Shown here in pieces: positions 1 through 13,743 of a stretch of 64,000 nucleotides of DNA; the stretch's first letter is position 1; each line of letters opens with the position of its first letter. Origin of the DNA: Phaffia rhodozyma (taxonomy: Eukaryota; Basidiomycota; Tremellomycetes; Cystofilobasidiales; Mrakiaceae); assembly GCA_014706385.1 (NCBI GenBank), contig JACGZH010000003.1, positions 1,257,501-1,321,500 of the forward strand, written 5' to 3'. The translations under genes and the position numbers were made by a program. The notes below the pieces were generated by a model. The model did no database searches and had not been told where the DNA came from. It worked only from the letters and a program-made list of their open reading frames with translations.

Positions 1-307
1 ACAGGAAGACCCCGATTGTATCAGCAATGTAAGTTGTATTTGATCCTCCTGTCTATACCTGTTCTTTCTTGTGCTCTTTCCCTCTCCCTATCGACATCGT
101 TTCTTGACGTATGATTTTATTCTATTTAACATACAAGCCCAACGCCCTTCGTCCGACTCAACAACCCCGACCGACACCGACTCCCAATCCTCGGATTCAG
201 CCCCGTCCATCGACTCGGCCTTCTCTGCTTCATTCGCTTCTCGAGACAGACATTCAACATACTACATCCGACCTTTCTCAAGTGATCCACTTTCTTTGTA
301 CAAATGA
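1..307 (+). CDS. 3' end of an unidentified gene (partial)
   Basis: The window opens inside a gene. Bases 1-28 read as coding (…GRPRLYQQ) and are followed by a good GTAAGT donor. Two acceptors are possible. The one ending at 137 gives a 109-nt intron and a Ser/Thr/Asp-rich tail that stops at 307. The one ending at 249 gives a 221-nt intron and a charged tail that stops at 425, with an acidic end (EHDEEENSDNEKAME). The first is preferred because its intron size matches the rest of the window, but the second protein tail also looks coding. Too little is present to name a family. Confidence 0.35.
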
Positions 308-630
308 TTTCCTGAGAGGTGTAGAGAGACATGTAGGTGAGAGGGAAGAACGGTTGAGATCAGGAATCGGAGCGATTGAGCATGATGAGGAGGAAAATAG
401 TGATAATGAAAAGGCAATGGAGTGAATGTGAAGAGAAAGGAGGATGGATGGATAGATAGACGTGATCGCATTAACGAAAAAATATATGTCATTCAACCTG
501 AATTTTCCTTTCTTTGCGTATCAACGAGCACATACGTCTCTCGCTTCATTCTTTCCGTTCTAGAGTTTCGACTCTAGCTTGATTCTGATTATAGCATCTC
601 ATAAAGCCCGATTGATATCTTGCCACCGGC
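308..630. other. Convergent 3' intergenic spacer
   Basis: This stretch lies between the tail of the first gene and the stop of the minus-strand mannosyltransferase. If the longer alternative tail is right, coding extends to 425. No other feature is seen. Confidence 0.4.
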
Positions 631-3096
631 TCAAGCACCTTTGTCATCCCGGAACAACAGACAGATCAAGGAGGGAACCTGATGTGAGCACAGATCTAGG
701 ACGAATAAAGTATGAATTGAGAGGACAAACGACTTTGATTCGTCCAGTGCGATGTTTTTGACCTTAGGAGGACACGAGCAGTCGCATCCTATCCCTCCTC
801 TCGTTGGACAGTACATCCAGGAGTGACTGCATCAACCAGCACAAGGTCAGTACCAGCCGCTGATATGTAGGCAAAGAAAAGGAAAAGAGAAAAATACGAA
901 ACTGTGTATACGCTATATCTTCAAAGTAACTGCAAATCAAGTCAGTCGTTAGATGGTTAGCTCTTCTTGTCGCATTTTGAAAGAGAGATGGAAGACAGAG
1001 TAGAAAAGAACGTACTGTGTTTGAGTGAAGTTTGTGAAGAGACCGAGAGCTAACGAACGGACTAATCAGTACAGCCAGTGCAATTATCAGAAGGAGAAAG
1101 AGATGAATTGAGCATAGATCCGCGAGGTATCGAGTAAGAAACCAGTTAAAAAAAGGAGAAGATACGAGAGAAGAAAGAAATTGTGACAGACTGGATGCAT
1201 CTCCCCATCTTTCAAAATAGAAGTTTCCAGTCTGATCTAGATGATGGAACAATTCCTGATACTGTTTCGACCTAAAAAAATTCAGACTTCCGATCTCTGT
1301 ACGACGAACAAAGCGCTGAATTAGTTAGCCTCAGGGTGCGCAGATGAGAACACAAGAACAGGGGTAAGTATGAGAGATGACAGGAGTAGGGACGAACCAA
1401 AGTTTGTCCAATACTGGCATAAATTGTACCCTGAATTTCCATTTTTCAAAGGTTTTCCGCCATCGCCGTGTTTTCCTCTCCCGTCAGCCTCAAACATACT
1501 CCCTAACAGAAACAAAGAACAGCAGGCGATCAAAGTTGAACAGACCAATGTTAGAACAGAGTGCGTTTTTGACAAAGAGAAAGCGTCAGAGATGGATAGA
1601 ATCAAGCGCACAGTACGAGTTGGGTTTGATTGCTCCTGTCGAAATGAGATTATCTCTATAAGCGGACACTGTCTCGAACAACGTCGGGATGGTGTTCTCC
1701 TGTTCTACCACTAAGAAAGAGATGACGGGCAGAGAACAGACTTCCTATCAGGTTTTTCAAGTTCTTCAGTACATAAGAAGCGATACGATGATCTTATGTG
1801 ATACACACTGGCGATATTGAACCCATAGACCTTGCTGTTTGTCGCCATGAAACGAAAAGGACTAAGTGGGTAGAGGTGTGAAAGGTGTTAAACATACAGA
1901 AACCACCAAGACCAGGTATTTATCAACAGGAAGAAGAAATTCACTCATAGTTCAACTTGCAGAAAAAACCAACGCTGCAGCATCACATTTTGACAAAGAA
2001 GAGAGAAGAAACAGAAGTCAGGTACTGTACGTGGCGCAAATAGACATTCGAGGGAAAGGCTGAAACAAACTCTGATTCCAGACGCCAGTACCACTCGTAT
2101 CTGTGTGGTATAAGTTTTCAAGAAGAGAAGCAGCCAGCCTCTACTGTCAGACTGTGGCTACACAAAGACGTGGTATCGTGCATAGTCTCAGTAGAACGGA
2201 CTTGGCCAATAATGGATGCACGGCAAAAGGTCCGGAATAGAACCTGTACGTATTGTCTGGATGAGTTTCATTGGGACATCAAATAGCTTCAGAACACTTT
2301 GAACACAATCTGATATTCCTGACCAAGAAGACGGCACTTACGATAGCTCTCTTCACCACCATGCTGGACGCCCTGCTTCTTCTGCATCTTCAACGCCTCT
2401 TGTACAGCCTCACTATCCATCCAGTCTGGGACCCCCCAGCCCTGTTCGTGCGAGATCAATCCTGACTCAACTACCGCGTCCGGATGAAGTATTTCTTTGA
2501 TGGATGTAAGAAACTCATCGGTGATTTGGGTATCAGAAAGAAGAACGTATGGGTATCTGAATTGAGCGTTGAACTAGCGAGAAGAAGAGAACGTTAGTAG
2601 TGATAGGAGCCCGCGCGCGCAAGGATTTGAACATGGAATGTATAGTGAGAACAAACCATTCGCTCAAATGACTCTAGAGAGCTTTTGAGTCCTACATCAT
2701 CTTGATTTCCGGCCAGAATCAGAATACAAGCTTTCTCTCTCGGGAGAGTTAGTCTTAATTATCAGAAGAATTAATTCACAGGCGCATCAGGGTCAACACA
2801 TCTTCGTCATCAAGAGCCGAGTAATGGCGAAATTTCCGAGGTGAAAGGAAGCCAGGCGTAGCTTACTCATAGGACGCATTTGAGCAGCCTGGAACGGGTA
2901 TATCCAGTGCCAAAATCGGTCGAGCACTTGATTCAGGGTATCTTGGAGGCTCAAGAGGACTTAAATAACAAAATGTACATAACGCGAGGAATAGAAGAAG
3001 GCTAAACGAGGAGCTGAGAAGGAATCAAGCAGATATATCCGATTACATGTTAAGATGTACAAACACATCATACGGCGTTAGCTTGGAGAACAACAT
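631..3096 (-). CDS. Golgi alpha-1,2-mannosyltransferase, Kre2/Mnt1 (GT15) family
   Basis: It transfers mannose from GDP-mannose onto N- or O-linked glycans in the Golgi lumen (family knowledge). Proposed exons: 3065-3096, 2867-3013, 2657-2753, 2342-2573, 2202-2256, 2071-2100, 1945-1974, 1809-1861, 1612-1710, 1398-1502, 1192-1296, 1016-1061, 903-929 and 631-826, giving 417 residues in one frame. A short cytosolic tail precedes a signal anchor (about residues 16-30, LLLFLALCTFCYL). GT15 landmarks follow in order: FNAQFRYPYVLLSD, GGEESYHNTYRFYSG, YEWYWRLESDV, LNYDPFRFMA, IPTLFETV, YNLCQYWTNFEI, FYFERWGDA and FEDIAY. The end is cysteine-rich (GCDCSCPP). Four exons are 27-32 nt. The last intron-exon choice and the exact stop are the weakest points. 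No Kre2/Ktr member can be singled out. Confidence 0.9.
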
Positions 3097-3382
3097 CTTC
3101 GATACGTAACCGAATCAGTTTCACAGGAAGTAAAAAAAACCAACATGGCATGGGATTGCTCCGGATTCGAAGTCATCTCGATGTTGATGGGACCTCAAAT
3201 AAGGAGAGATTGAGAAAGCCAAGCCATAAAGATAGCGAGATCAAGGCTGTGTTGCACGTGTGACAATACACGTGACATGCCACGTGATCTGTTTCACTGA
3301 CACAAGTTAAGCTACGCCCCGAAGGGCGAACGAACGAGTCTCCATTACCTACATCTTTCTCACTCATTCAGCCCTCTTTAGC
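3097..3382. promoter_or_regulatory. Shared divergent promoter with three CACGTG E-boxes
   Basis: This 286-bp gap separates the starts of the GT15 gene (minus) and the isomerase gene (plus). CACGTG occurs at 3255-3260, 3269-3274 and 3281-3286, three copies within 32 bp. In fungi this hexamer is the core site of bHLH factors such as Cbf1, Pho4 and Tye7. Coordinated control of the two genes is inferred from position only. Confidence 0.55.
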
Positions 3383-5083
3383 ATGTCTACCTTCACTCCT
3401 GCCTTCCAGCTCTCTACCGGTGTCCAGTCCTACGAATGGGGAAAGATTGGAAGCGATTCTAAGGCTGCCCAGTTTGGAAAAACCACCAAGGGTTTCAAGA
3501 TCGAGGAAGGCAAGCCCTACGCCGAGGTGAGTGGTATTTACCGGGTAGCAACGTGTCAAGGGTTGGTATGATAGAGTCAAAAGATACCAGGGAGGTTTTG
3601 AGACCATGATTTCGACGCTATAGACCTCCTTTCGCTGCTATCTGCTCGATCTTATATGGTTGCCCCCAGGTCTTTCTTGTCTTGGTTCTGAGCTCAATAC
3701 AATTCCTTCCTTGTCTATGTCTTCCCGCTTGTTTAGCTCTGGATGGGTACCCACCCATCCTGCCCTTCTTCCCGTGCGGAGACCTCGGAGCTTCTCTCCA
3801 AGATAATTGCGTCCGACCCGAAAGCCTACTTGGGACCTAAAGTTCAAGAACGATTTGGAGATGATCTCCCATTCTTATTCAAGGTGCTTGCTATCGGTAA
3901 GGCGCTTAGCATTCAGGCTCACCCTAACAAGCAGCTAGCGGAACAGTTGCACAAGGACAGGCCGGACGTGTACAAGGACGACAATCACAAGGTTCGTATG
4001 CAACCCTAACTTGATTCAAATCTCTCGTGACGCTCACTTATTCTCGATTTTTCCTCTGTCACCTCGTGTCTGTTTGCCTCGCACGTTGGTGAAATAGCCT
4101 GAGATGGCGATCGCCATCACCCCCTTCAAAGCCTTTGTCGGTTTCCGTCCATTAGCCGAGATTGCCTCCTTCCTCTCCGTCGTCCCCGAATTCTCTGATC
4201 TCATCAGCTCTCAAGCCAAGACGACTTTTATCGCGTGTGCCGGCCAAACGTCTCTCCCGCTTTCCCATGATCCCTCCAAGGTTGCCCTTCGTGAGGTGTT
4301 TGAGTCTCTGATGACAGCTGATGAGGCCGAGGTCAAGACCCAGTTGGCCAAGCTCGTCAACAGATACGAGGTTGGTGGAGTCGAGGTGAACGAGGAGGTT
4401 GAGACAAAAGAGTTGAGAGAGCTAGTTCGATCGTTGAATGAGCAGTTCCCGGATGATATCGGTGTCTTTTGCTCTTTCCTCTTGAACGTCGTCTCGTTAG
4501 AACCTGGAGGAGGAGCGTTCTTGAAGGCGGATGAACCGCACGCTTACATCTCTGGAGGTTCGTTTCTTTCTTCCATTTTCTTGTCTATCTTTCTTGCAAA
4601 CGAAGGTCTCAACCGGGCTGTTCTTCTTGGATTGTCTTTCTTTTTCTTTTCTTTTCATGATCAACAGACATCGTCGAGTGCATGGCGACCTCTGATAACG
4701 TCGTCCGAGCCGGTCTGACTCCTAAACTCCGAGATGTCCCTACGCTCGTCTCAATGTTGACCTACTATTCTGCTCCTCCCGACGCTCAATTGATGAACCC
4801 TGATCAGTTCAAGTCGTTAGCTCACACCAAGCTGTATGATCCTCCGATTGATGAGTTTTCCGTGGCGCATACTCATCTCCCATCCGGAGAGAAGGAGAAA
4901 CAGCCAGCGGTGGACGGACCGAGTATTCTTTTGATTACCGAGGGAACTGGAAAGTTGATCTGTGGAGAGGTGGAAAGTGAACTCGAGACGGGTGCTGTTT
5001 GGTTCATCGCGGCTGGACAGGAACTCGAGTTAAGTGCGAACGGAGCCTTGCAGGCCTACAGGGCTTTCGTCGAGGCCAACTGA
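3383..5083 (+). CDS. PMI40: Mannose-6-phosphate isomerase (phosphomannose isomerase)
   Basis: It interconverts fructose-6-phosphate and mannose-6-phosphate in the cytosol, the entry step to GDP-mannose. Exons 3383-3526, 3737-3991, 4098-4557 and 4668-5083 join in frame to 424 residues, the usual length for fungal type I enzymes. The start matches the family (STGVQSYEWGKIG). The zinc-site motifs are visible: QAHPNK, the Glu of HKPEMAIA, and the His of DEPHAYISGD, which spans the third intron. The carboxyl half contains a second cupin-like region (VDGPSILLITEGTG). The gene is divergent from the Golgi mannosyltransferase and acts upstream of the same sugar nucleotide. Confidence 0.97.
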
Positions 5084-5415
5084 ATGGACAACTTCATCTT
5101 CTTTTCTATACTTTTTCTTCTGCATCTTGTCTTGATTCGGTCATTCCTGTCTGGTCCACTTATCTTGCGAGCCTACGATCATGATGATGGCTCTCATGTA
5201 CAATCTCTACGTTCTAGTTGATCTTCCTTAGAGTCATATTAGTCTTATGTCAGCCAGGTGCTGCCATCAAGAACTTTTTTCGCGGATAGAGATGTGCCCT
5301 TTCTCTTCTAGTGAATGATCTAACGCGAGCATGCTATCGATATATCTGAGGCTAAGTACAGTTCGAAAGAGAGAAAATAAGAAACAACGCTAAACGAATC
5401 AAGAATCCTCATCGT
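5084..5415. other. Convergent 3' spacer
   Basis: This is the gap between the stops of the isomerase gene and the small disordered-protein gene. It should hold both 3' UTRs. No gene, repeat or structured element is seen. Confidence 0.5.
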
Positions 5416-6194
5416 TTAGGCTCCAATAGAGTTGGAGGAACCTTGGTTGTGAGGAGGTTCTTCTGCAAAGAGTCGCGAAAGAAGGGGCTCAGAGGGTTAA
5501 TATTCAGAAGGTCACCGTATGTACTGATAGAATATCTGATAACTTACGACCGCTGCTGTTGCTGTAATCAAGGGAACCCTCGGTTCCCTTGCCAGTCTCC
5601 TCGTAACTGTAGGGAGTCGATGTTCCGCTAGCGTAATCCTGGTCAGAGCTTCCAGTCGAGTTTCGACCTCGGTCTTTGTGGGACTCGAAGTTATCCTGTG
5701 AGGCACTGGAACTGTTCTTTCCGAACTGGCCACCTCGATCCGAATCATCTCCTCCCATCTGGTTAGATCGAGAAAATGAATTGGACGTTCCACCGTAGCC
5801 GCCGGATGAGGTACCTAAAAGAAGTTCAATTGTGAACAGAGGGCTGTCTATGAGTATGAGGACTATGTGGACCACACAGAGACAATGTCGGAGGCACTTA
5901 CTGTCATCCTGGTAGTTCTGATAGTTGTCTTCAGAATTTTGTTCTATTGTAGACAGATGTAAGTGAGTAAATGAGAACGGAAAGAGATTATTAGATAAGG
6001 ATAGAATTATGGAAATTCAGCAAGGGCAGAGAAAGGGTCCGAACCAGCAGGTCCTTTGCTAGGAGAATTGGATCTGATATGACAAAACAAACAATCCCAA
6101 GAATGAGGGATAACCGAGATGAGTGACGTACATCAACTCATATGAGCACAACAGATCGACAGATGAAGCGAACAATAAACACGTACGAGGCCAT
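5416..6194 (-). CDS. Small hydrophilic disordered protein, Gly/Ser/Asn/Asp-rich
   Basis: Exons 6187-6194, 6045-6073, 5902-5943, 5548-5814 and 5416-5462 join in frame to 130 residues. The first coding exon is only 8 nt. The protein has no hydrophobic segment and is built of Ser, Gly, Asn, Asp, Gln and Tyr (NYQNYQDD, SSGGYGGTSNSFS, ESHKDRGRNSTGSSDQDY). That composition resembles hydrophilins or other stress-linked disordered proteins, but no family motif is recognised. All four introns have clear donors and the phases agree, so the gene itself is probably real. It diverges from the arrestin-like gene across a promoter with three CACGTG sites. Function unknown. Confidence 0.7.
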
Positions 6195-6631
6195 TGTTGT
6201 GGATGTTCTGTTAGATAGCAGTGTGAAGGTGATATCAGAAAGTGAGATGGATAGATTCTCAGATGAATATATGGGAAAGTTGAGGTGACGAGGAAAAAAG
6301 AGATGGGGAATCAGATGGAGTTGGGGACGAAACATCTCGAGCGCATTGCGCAGTGTGACCCGGTGAGGGATTGAACCACGTGATAAATGACGTGTTCACG
6401 TGAATGTATGCAATTGCGTATGGTTAATATTGGGGATATATGGGGTTACACGTGATCATGTCCGGCTAAATATGGACAAATTGGGGTGAGTCCGGTAAAG
6501 CCCTATACTTTGTCATCAGGTCCCTCGTCTCTCTATCGATCTATACAGACACACCTACTCACATCAACAGACACACCTACTCACATCAGCATACACATAC
6601 TAGACCTCACAGTCCGTCTATCAGGTCTTGT
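6195..6631. promoter_or_regulatory. Divergent promoter with three CACGTG sites and a 22-bp tandem duplication
   Basis: CACGTG occurs at 6377-6382, 6397-6402 and 6449-6454, between the small disordered-protein gene and the arrestin-like gene. A 22-bp unit beginning ACAGACACACCTACTC is present twice in direct tandem at 6545-6588, probably in the leader of the plus-strand gene. The regulatory role is inferred from position. Confidence 0.5.
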
Positions 6632-9266
6632 ATGAGCTTTCCAAATCCTCCAACATATGCATCCTCTACCAGTGCCTGCTATGCTCCCTCTCGCTTGACA
6701 TCTCACCCATTCGCCTCGGTCAGCATAGCCGACCTTCCTCCTTTGGCCGAGCCAGTATCCATCCTTTTGGCGCCGCTGCCTCATAGTAGCTCGTTTCTCA
6801 TAGGTACACTAGGCGAAAGGGACAGCAAGGCATACATCGAGGGTGAAGTCATGATGAAAGGTCTATCATCCGCAATAAGAGAATTGTCGGTCTATCTTCG
6901 ATTGCTTTGGTTTATATTGTGGAAATGCTGACTATTAGCTTGTTGGGAACTCCTTGTATATCCGCAGATCAGTGACCATTACTCTCAACCTCTCAACTCC
7001 AACAACTACACCACAGATCCTCTTTCGCAGGTCTCAGCTGATTCCTCCTTGTGCAAACACATCGTTAACACCTTCCGGTTCTATGGCTACCCTTACACAC
7101 GTCACTGCTCCTCGCCAGTCATTCCGTATACCCATCCCTTCGGATTTGCCTCAATGCCTTCATCACCCTAGTATCTCGCTCGCTTACAGTCTCTCCGTCT
7201 CTCTAACACTTTACCACCCTACGTCATCTGCTCTTGAAATGTATCAGTCTCGATCGTCCACCGCTGTATCTTCCAATTCCGAAGGTCTTCTCGTTATCAC
7301 AGAGACCATGGAGTTTCATCTTTGTCCAAACGGAGACCATGCTGATTCAGATCACCCAGCACCTTATCTAGCTCAAATTCCACCTCCGAGCTTTCTGCCA
7401 AGTCCAATTTTAATAGGATTCCCAAAAATTCGGGTGCGAAAGACGGAAACCCTGAGACTCTGGATAGAGATTCCCATACCTCTACAGACAGAAGCCTTGC
7501 GGACTGGAGCTGTGCTACGCAACGTACGAGCCGAGCTATGGAGAGTCGTTACCGTTCATCACGGTGCGCGACAACCTGGGGAGCCCACTAGAACTCCTCG
7601 CGGGCCTTCTTCAGTAGCTACGACCTTAGATTCGAGTGACTCCGACCAGAGCACGTCTTCTACCTTGTTGACGTCCACAGGTTCATCGTGCAGGTTCTCG
7701 CTCACATCACCTATCCGCTTACGCCTCTCGCTTCATCCTCCACTATCACCCTCATCGTCCTACCAGCTTACCTGTGGTCATCTCACCCTGTCTACTCGGC
7801 CGTGGTCTGAGAATGGATGGGTAGAAATCCGGTTCTGGGTCAAGGTGATGGTCGGATTCATCGGCGGAAGAGTAGACGAATTGGAGTACGAGCGAGAAAT
7901 ACAAGTCTTGGGGGATCTAGTTGACATCGAGGGAGAAGAAGCAGAGAGAACGACTACTGAACCAGCGAGCTCCTCAATTACGGAGAACAGTACTTCATCA
8001 AAGCAGAGTATGTGGCAAGGAGTCACAATTAGAGAGGGTTCGGCCGGTGGATCTAGCTCTCTTGCAACCGATAGCTCCCAGCCAGGTCCACCGGTGCAAC
8101 AGGAAGATCCTCCTCCTTTCCTCGTTCGAGATCCTCACCCGCGCTCTGATCATAGATATGCTTCATCATCATCACAGGGCACTCCACAACCTCCATCTTC
8201 GGTCGGTCAGCCCGCAACGTACCATCGAATTTCAAGTTCGTCACTTAATCCTCCCCCCTTCTCGGAATTACCTCCTCTTCCTCCACCCGCGTTCCAACCA
8301 GACTCTCCAACGGCGGTGGCCCCACCTTCATTCCAAGAATATATCAATCAAACCCCGACAGGGTCCGTTCCAAGTTATCCTCAGCCTCCACGGTTTCAGC
8401 CTTCGCCCTCCTCTACTCCTTCAGTTCCTGCGCCCCATCATCTGGCTTCAGATCTTGTCGTCCCATCATCAACTATACAGTCTCCCTATGTTCCTTCTCT
8501 TTCTCTCTCCGCTTTAGACTTCATCGATCCTGCCAACCTCCCTGCAACATGGGTTGAATACGATGGTTATGAGGTATTCTCAGATCCGCCTCCAGACCTA
8601 TCTGTCGCATATGGTTCGACATCGTCCATCGACCCTCCGTTGGAAGGTGAACGTCCGTCATTGTTGGCTGCAGAGGTTGAGTCGATGTTGAACTCGATGG
8701 CGGCAGGTGAAGAAGTTGCCCCTACGATGCAACGGGGAGTACCTGCTTCGGTAGTAGGCGAAGTTGTAGATGCGCTGGTCATGAGTCGATCCTCTGGAGC
8801 AGCGAATGCAGAATCAAACGGCGTTGGCATCATTGGAAGGGAAGGCGGCGGTGGGGGTACGAGGGGGACCAGTCCCATCCGTGGGATCATTAGAGACGAA
8901 GAAAGGAGGGGGGAAAGAATGGATGACCCGAACGATCTGCCGCCCATATTCGGAGATGTTGAAACCAATAGGATAGGTAGTAGGGAACATCGACTAGAGA
9001 CACTGTTGGGAAATCCATTGACCGGAGGAGCACACTTGACAACCTTATCTGTGGGACCACATGAGCGAGTAGAAGAGGCGCCCGCACTGGAGAGCGTTCA
9101 ACTACAGCAAATACAGACGGGTCTGGCTGTGAATAGTATTGAAGGTGGAGGGGTACCGCCTCCTTATATGGGCGAAGGAAGGTCTATCGAGGGGGGTGTT
9201 CAGCGGGTGGACGATCCGAGTTCGAACGTAGGCGCAGGAACGGAACAGTTGCCAAGTTATTCATGA
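6632..9266 (+). CDS. Alpha-arrestin-like (ART) trafficking adaptor
   Basis: Alpha-arrestins link plasma-membrane transporters to a Rsp5-type ubiquitin ligase for endocytosis (family knowledge). Exons 6632-6885 and 6968-9266 give 850 residues. The splice uses an unusual GTCGGT donor, chosen because it keeps the frame. The N-terminal third looks like an arrestin fold: IEGEVMMKGLSSAIREL, then SVTITLNL, then SFRIPIPSDLP followed by SISLAYSLSVSL. The rest is long, Pro/Ser-rich and probably disordered. A PPxY motif (PPPY, about residue 823) lies near the end and is the expected WW-domain ligand. Arrestin assignment is by pattern and is weaker than the PPxY observation. Confidence 0.72.
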
Positions 9267-9601
9267 GAAATGTTGAGAGTGGAGACTTTGACCTAAAACA
9301 CATCTTCAAACCACGTCTATCGTTCAAGATGATCATGACCATGAAGCTTGGGTACCAGCGTTCATTAGTATGACTCACCCAAATAAAGATAGATAGAAAG
9401 TAGGAAGGATCTAGAAGGAAATTGAAAAAGAACTACAAATTGTGTAATGCGATGATCACCAAAAGTTGTAGTCTTTGACCAAGCCTGAGGCCAGGCTGAT
9501 ATCAAAACACGCTCTATTTGTCACGAACTCATCCGCTGATCTGATATATCTTGAATTACCCACTGAACATCCACACAACCCTCCTTTGACCAGAGAACAT
9601 C
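9267..9601. other. Intergenic spacer, tandem genes
   Basis: This lies between the arrestin-like stop and the DDX41-like start and should contain a 3' UTR and a promoter. No recognisable element is seen. Confidence 0.4.
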
Positions 9602-12424
<2,823 letters not shown>

Positions 12425-12719
12425 GCGAAACTTTTCGTTTTGCTTTCTTCATCTTTTTTCCATATTTTTTTTTTCACTCGTCACATATCGTTAGCTCAGA
12501 GCTTTATTTTATGATCCGTTTGATCGATCGGTAATGCGAAGTCTGGGCAGAAAAGATATCTAAACGATTACAACTATGATGGAAAAAGAAAGAGAAAAGA
12601 AAGTCCCTCAAACAGATCAAAGACAGAACACAGAGAAAGTATCCTAGGAGTTCTTTCTAGTGGCCGAGACTACAAGATGTTGAAACAAAAGAAACCTAAA
12701 GAAACAAGATAGAGATAAA
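12425..12719. other. Convergent 3' spacer
   Basis: This 295-bp gap separates the converging DDX41-like and AMMECR1-domain genes. A T-rich run follows the helicase stop. Nothing else is seen. Confidence 0.4.
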
Positions 12720-13743
12720 TTACGCTCTAGCGGCCTGCCATTCTGCCCAAGAAGCTTCTGCCTTCTCACTCCTATATCGCTGAACGCTCAAAGTACTCTC
12801 CTGATCTGGCTGCCAGACTTGATCAAGATCGCCGTTGAACCCGGCCTTATGAACGGCGCTCTGGAGGGTCTCAATCTTTGACCAGCCTTGTTCAGAGGCG
12901 ATCTGGGGTAGGTATGTGGCTGTGAGTGTTCGCTATGAGTCAGACCGTCGATTTCAATGTCATCGACGAGTTAGTCATACGGTCAGCAGAGTTTTGAGCT
13001 CGTTTGAAGAGGCCGAGGTAAGGACATAGGCCAAACCTTGGTGTGAGGATGTCTAAAGGTGATATAAATGCCATGAGTTCCGATCTCCCAGTCTAGAGGA
13101 TCTTTGCAAGCTTCGAAAGGTGTAAGGATGGAGATCCTGTGTGCACAAGTAGTTTGGAGGTTCTTAACGTCAATCAGTCTGTTAGGGTTAGACGGGGAGA
13201 TCCGAAACAAGGCGCACCCGCATCCCAGGTCGGGAAGTTTAGATAGCCGGACAGGCGTGAAACGGCCATCTTCCGTAGCGCTGGGCGAGCCAATACAGTG
13301 GCTCAAGCTTGATGTGAGTGGTGAAGGATAAGAGAAGTCAGGATAGATATACGGACGGACCTGATGATGGCGTATTGAGCCAGCTGATCTGCTAACGGAG
13401 CGGGCTTGAAGTTCCCGATGCAGCCTCTCAACCGTGGTTCCTTTCCCGATCGAAGTGTGTTCCATGTAACAAAGATGGCACTTTGATTGACGGGATAAGA
13501 GTAAGTGGAACATTTCAGAGAGGTATTGGTTTCTGGATCTTGCAGTTGTGTTCTCGTTCGTCTATGACTATCAATGAAGAAAGAGCGAGAGACTTACTAA
13601 GGTTCAGAAGGCGAAGGGAACCTAGGGGAGATCGTCTGACTGTCATCACCTCTGCTTGAAAGGTATGCATGAAGGACATCGAAACAATAGAAGACATGCT
13701 CTTGGAGAGCGACCGAGGTCGAAGGAGGATCTGAAGATGGCAT
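12720..13743 (-). CDS. AMMECR1-domain protein
   Basis: This is a conserved eukaryotic and archaeal family of poorly known biochemical role. Proposed exons: 13598-13743, 13361-13567, 13218-13307, 13037-13136 and 12720-12932, giving 251 residues in frame. Family landmarks appear in order: HVFYCFDVL, SAIFVTWNTLR, LRGCIGNF (the signature), DGRFTPV, ISILTPFE, DWEIGTHGIYITF and ATYLPQIASEQGW. The weak point is intron 1. Its GTAAGT donor and the only acceptor that keeps the frame leave just 30 nt. A 60-nt alternative with a poor GTTCCC donor also restores the frame. The domain call is secure; the first junction is not. Confidence 0.9.

Noticed and set aside
764..1252. Stand-alone 162-residue minus-strand protein
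   Set aside because: It is a read-through of two GT15 exons and the introns between them; spliced exons restore the family motifs.
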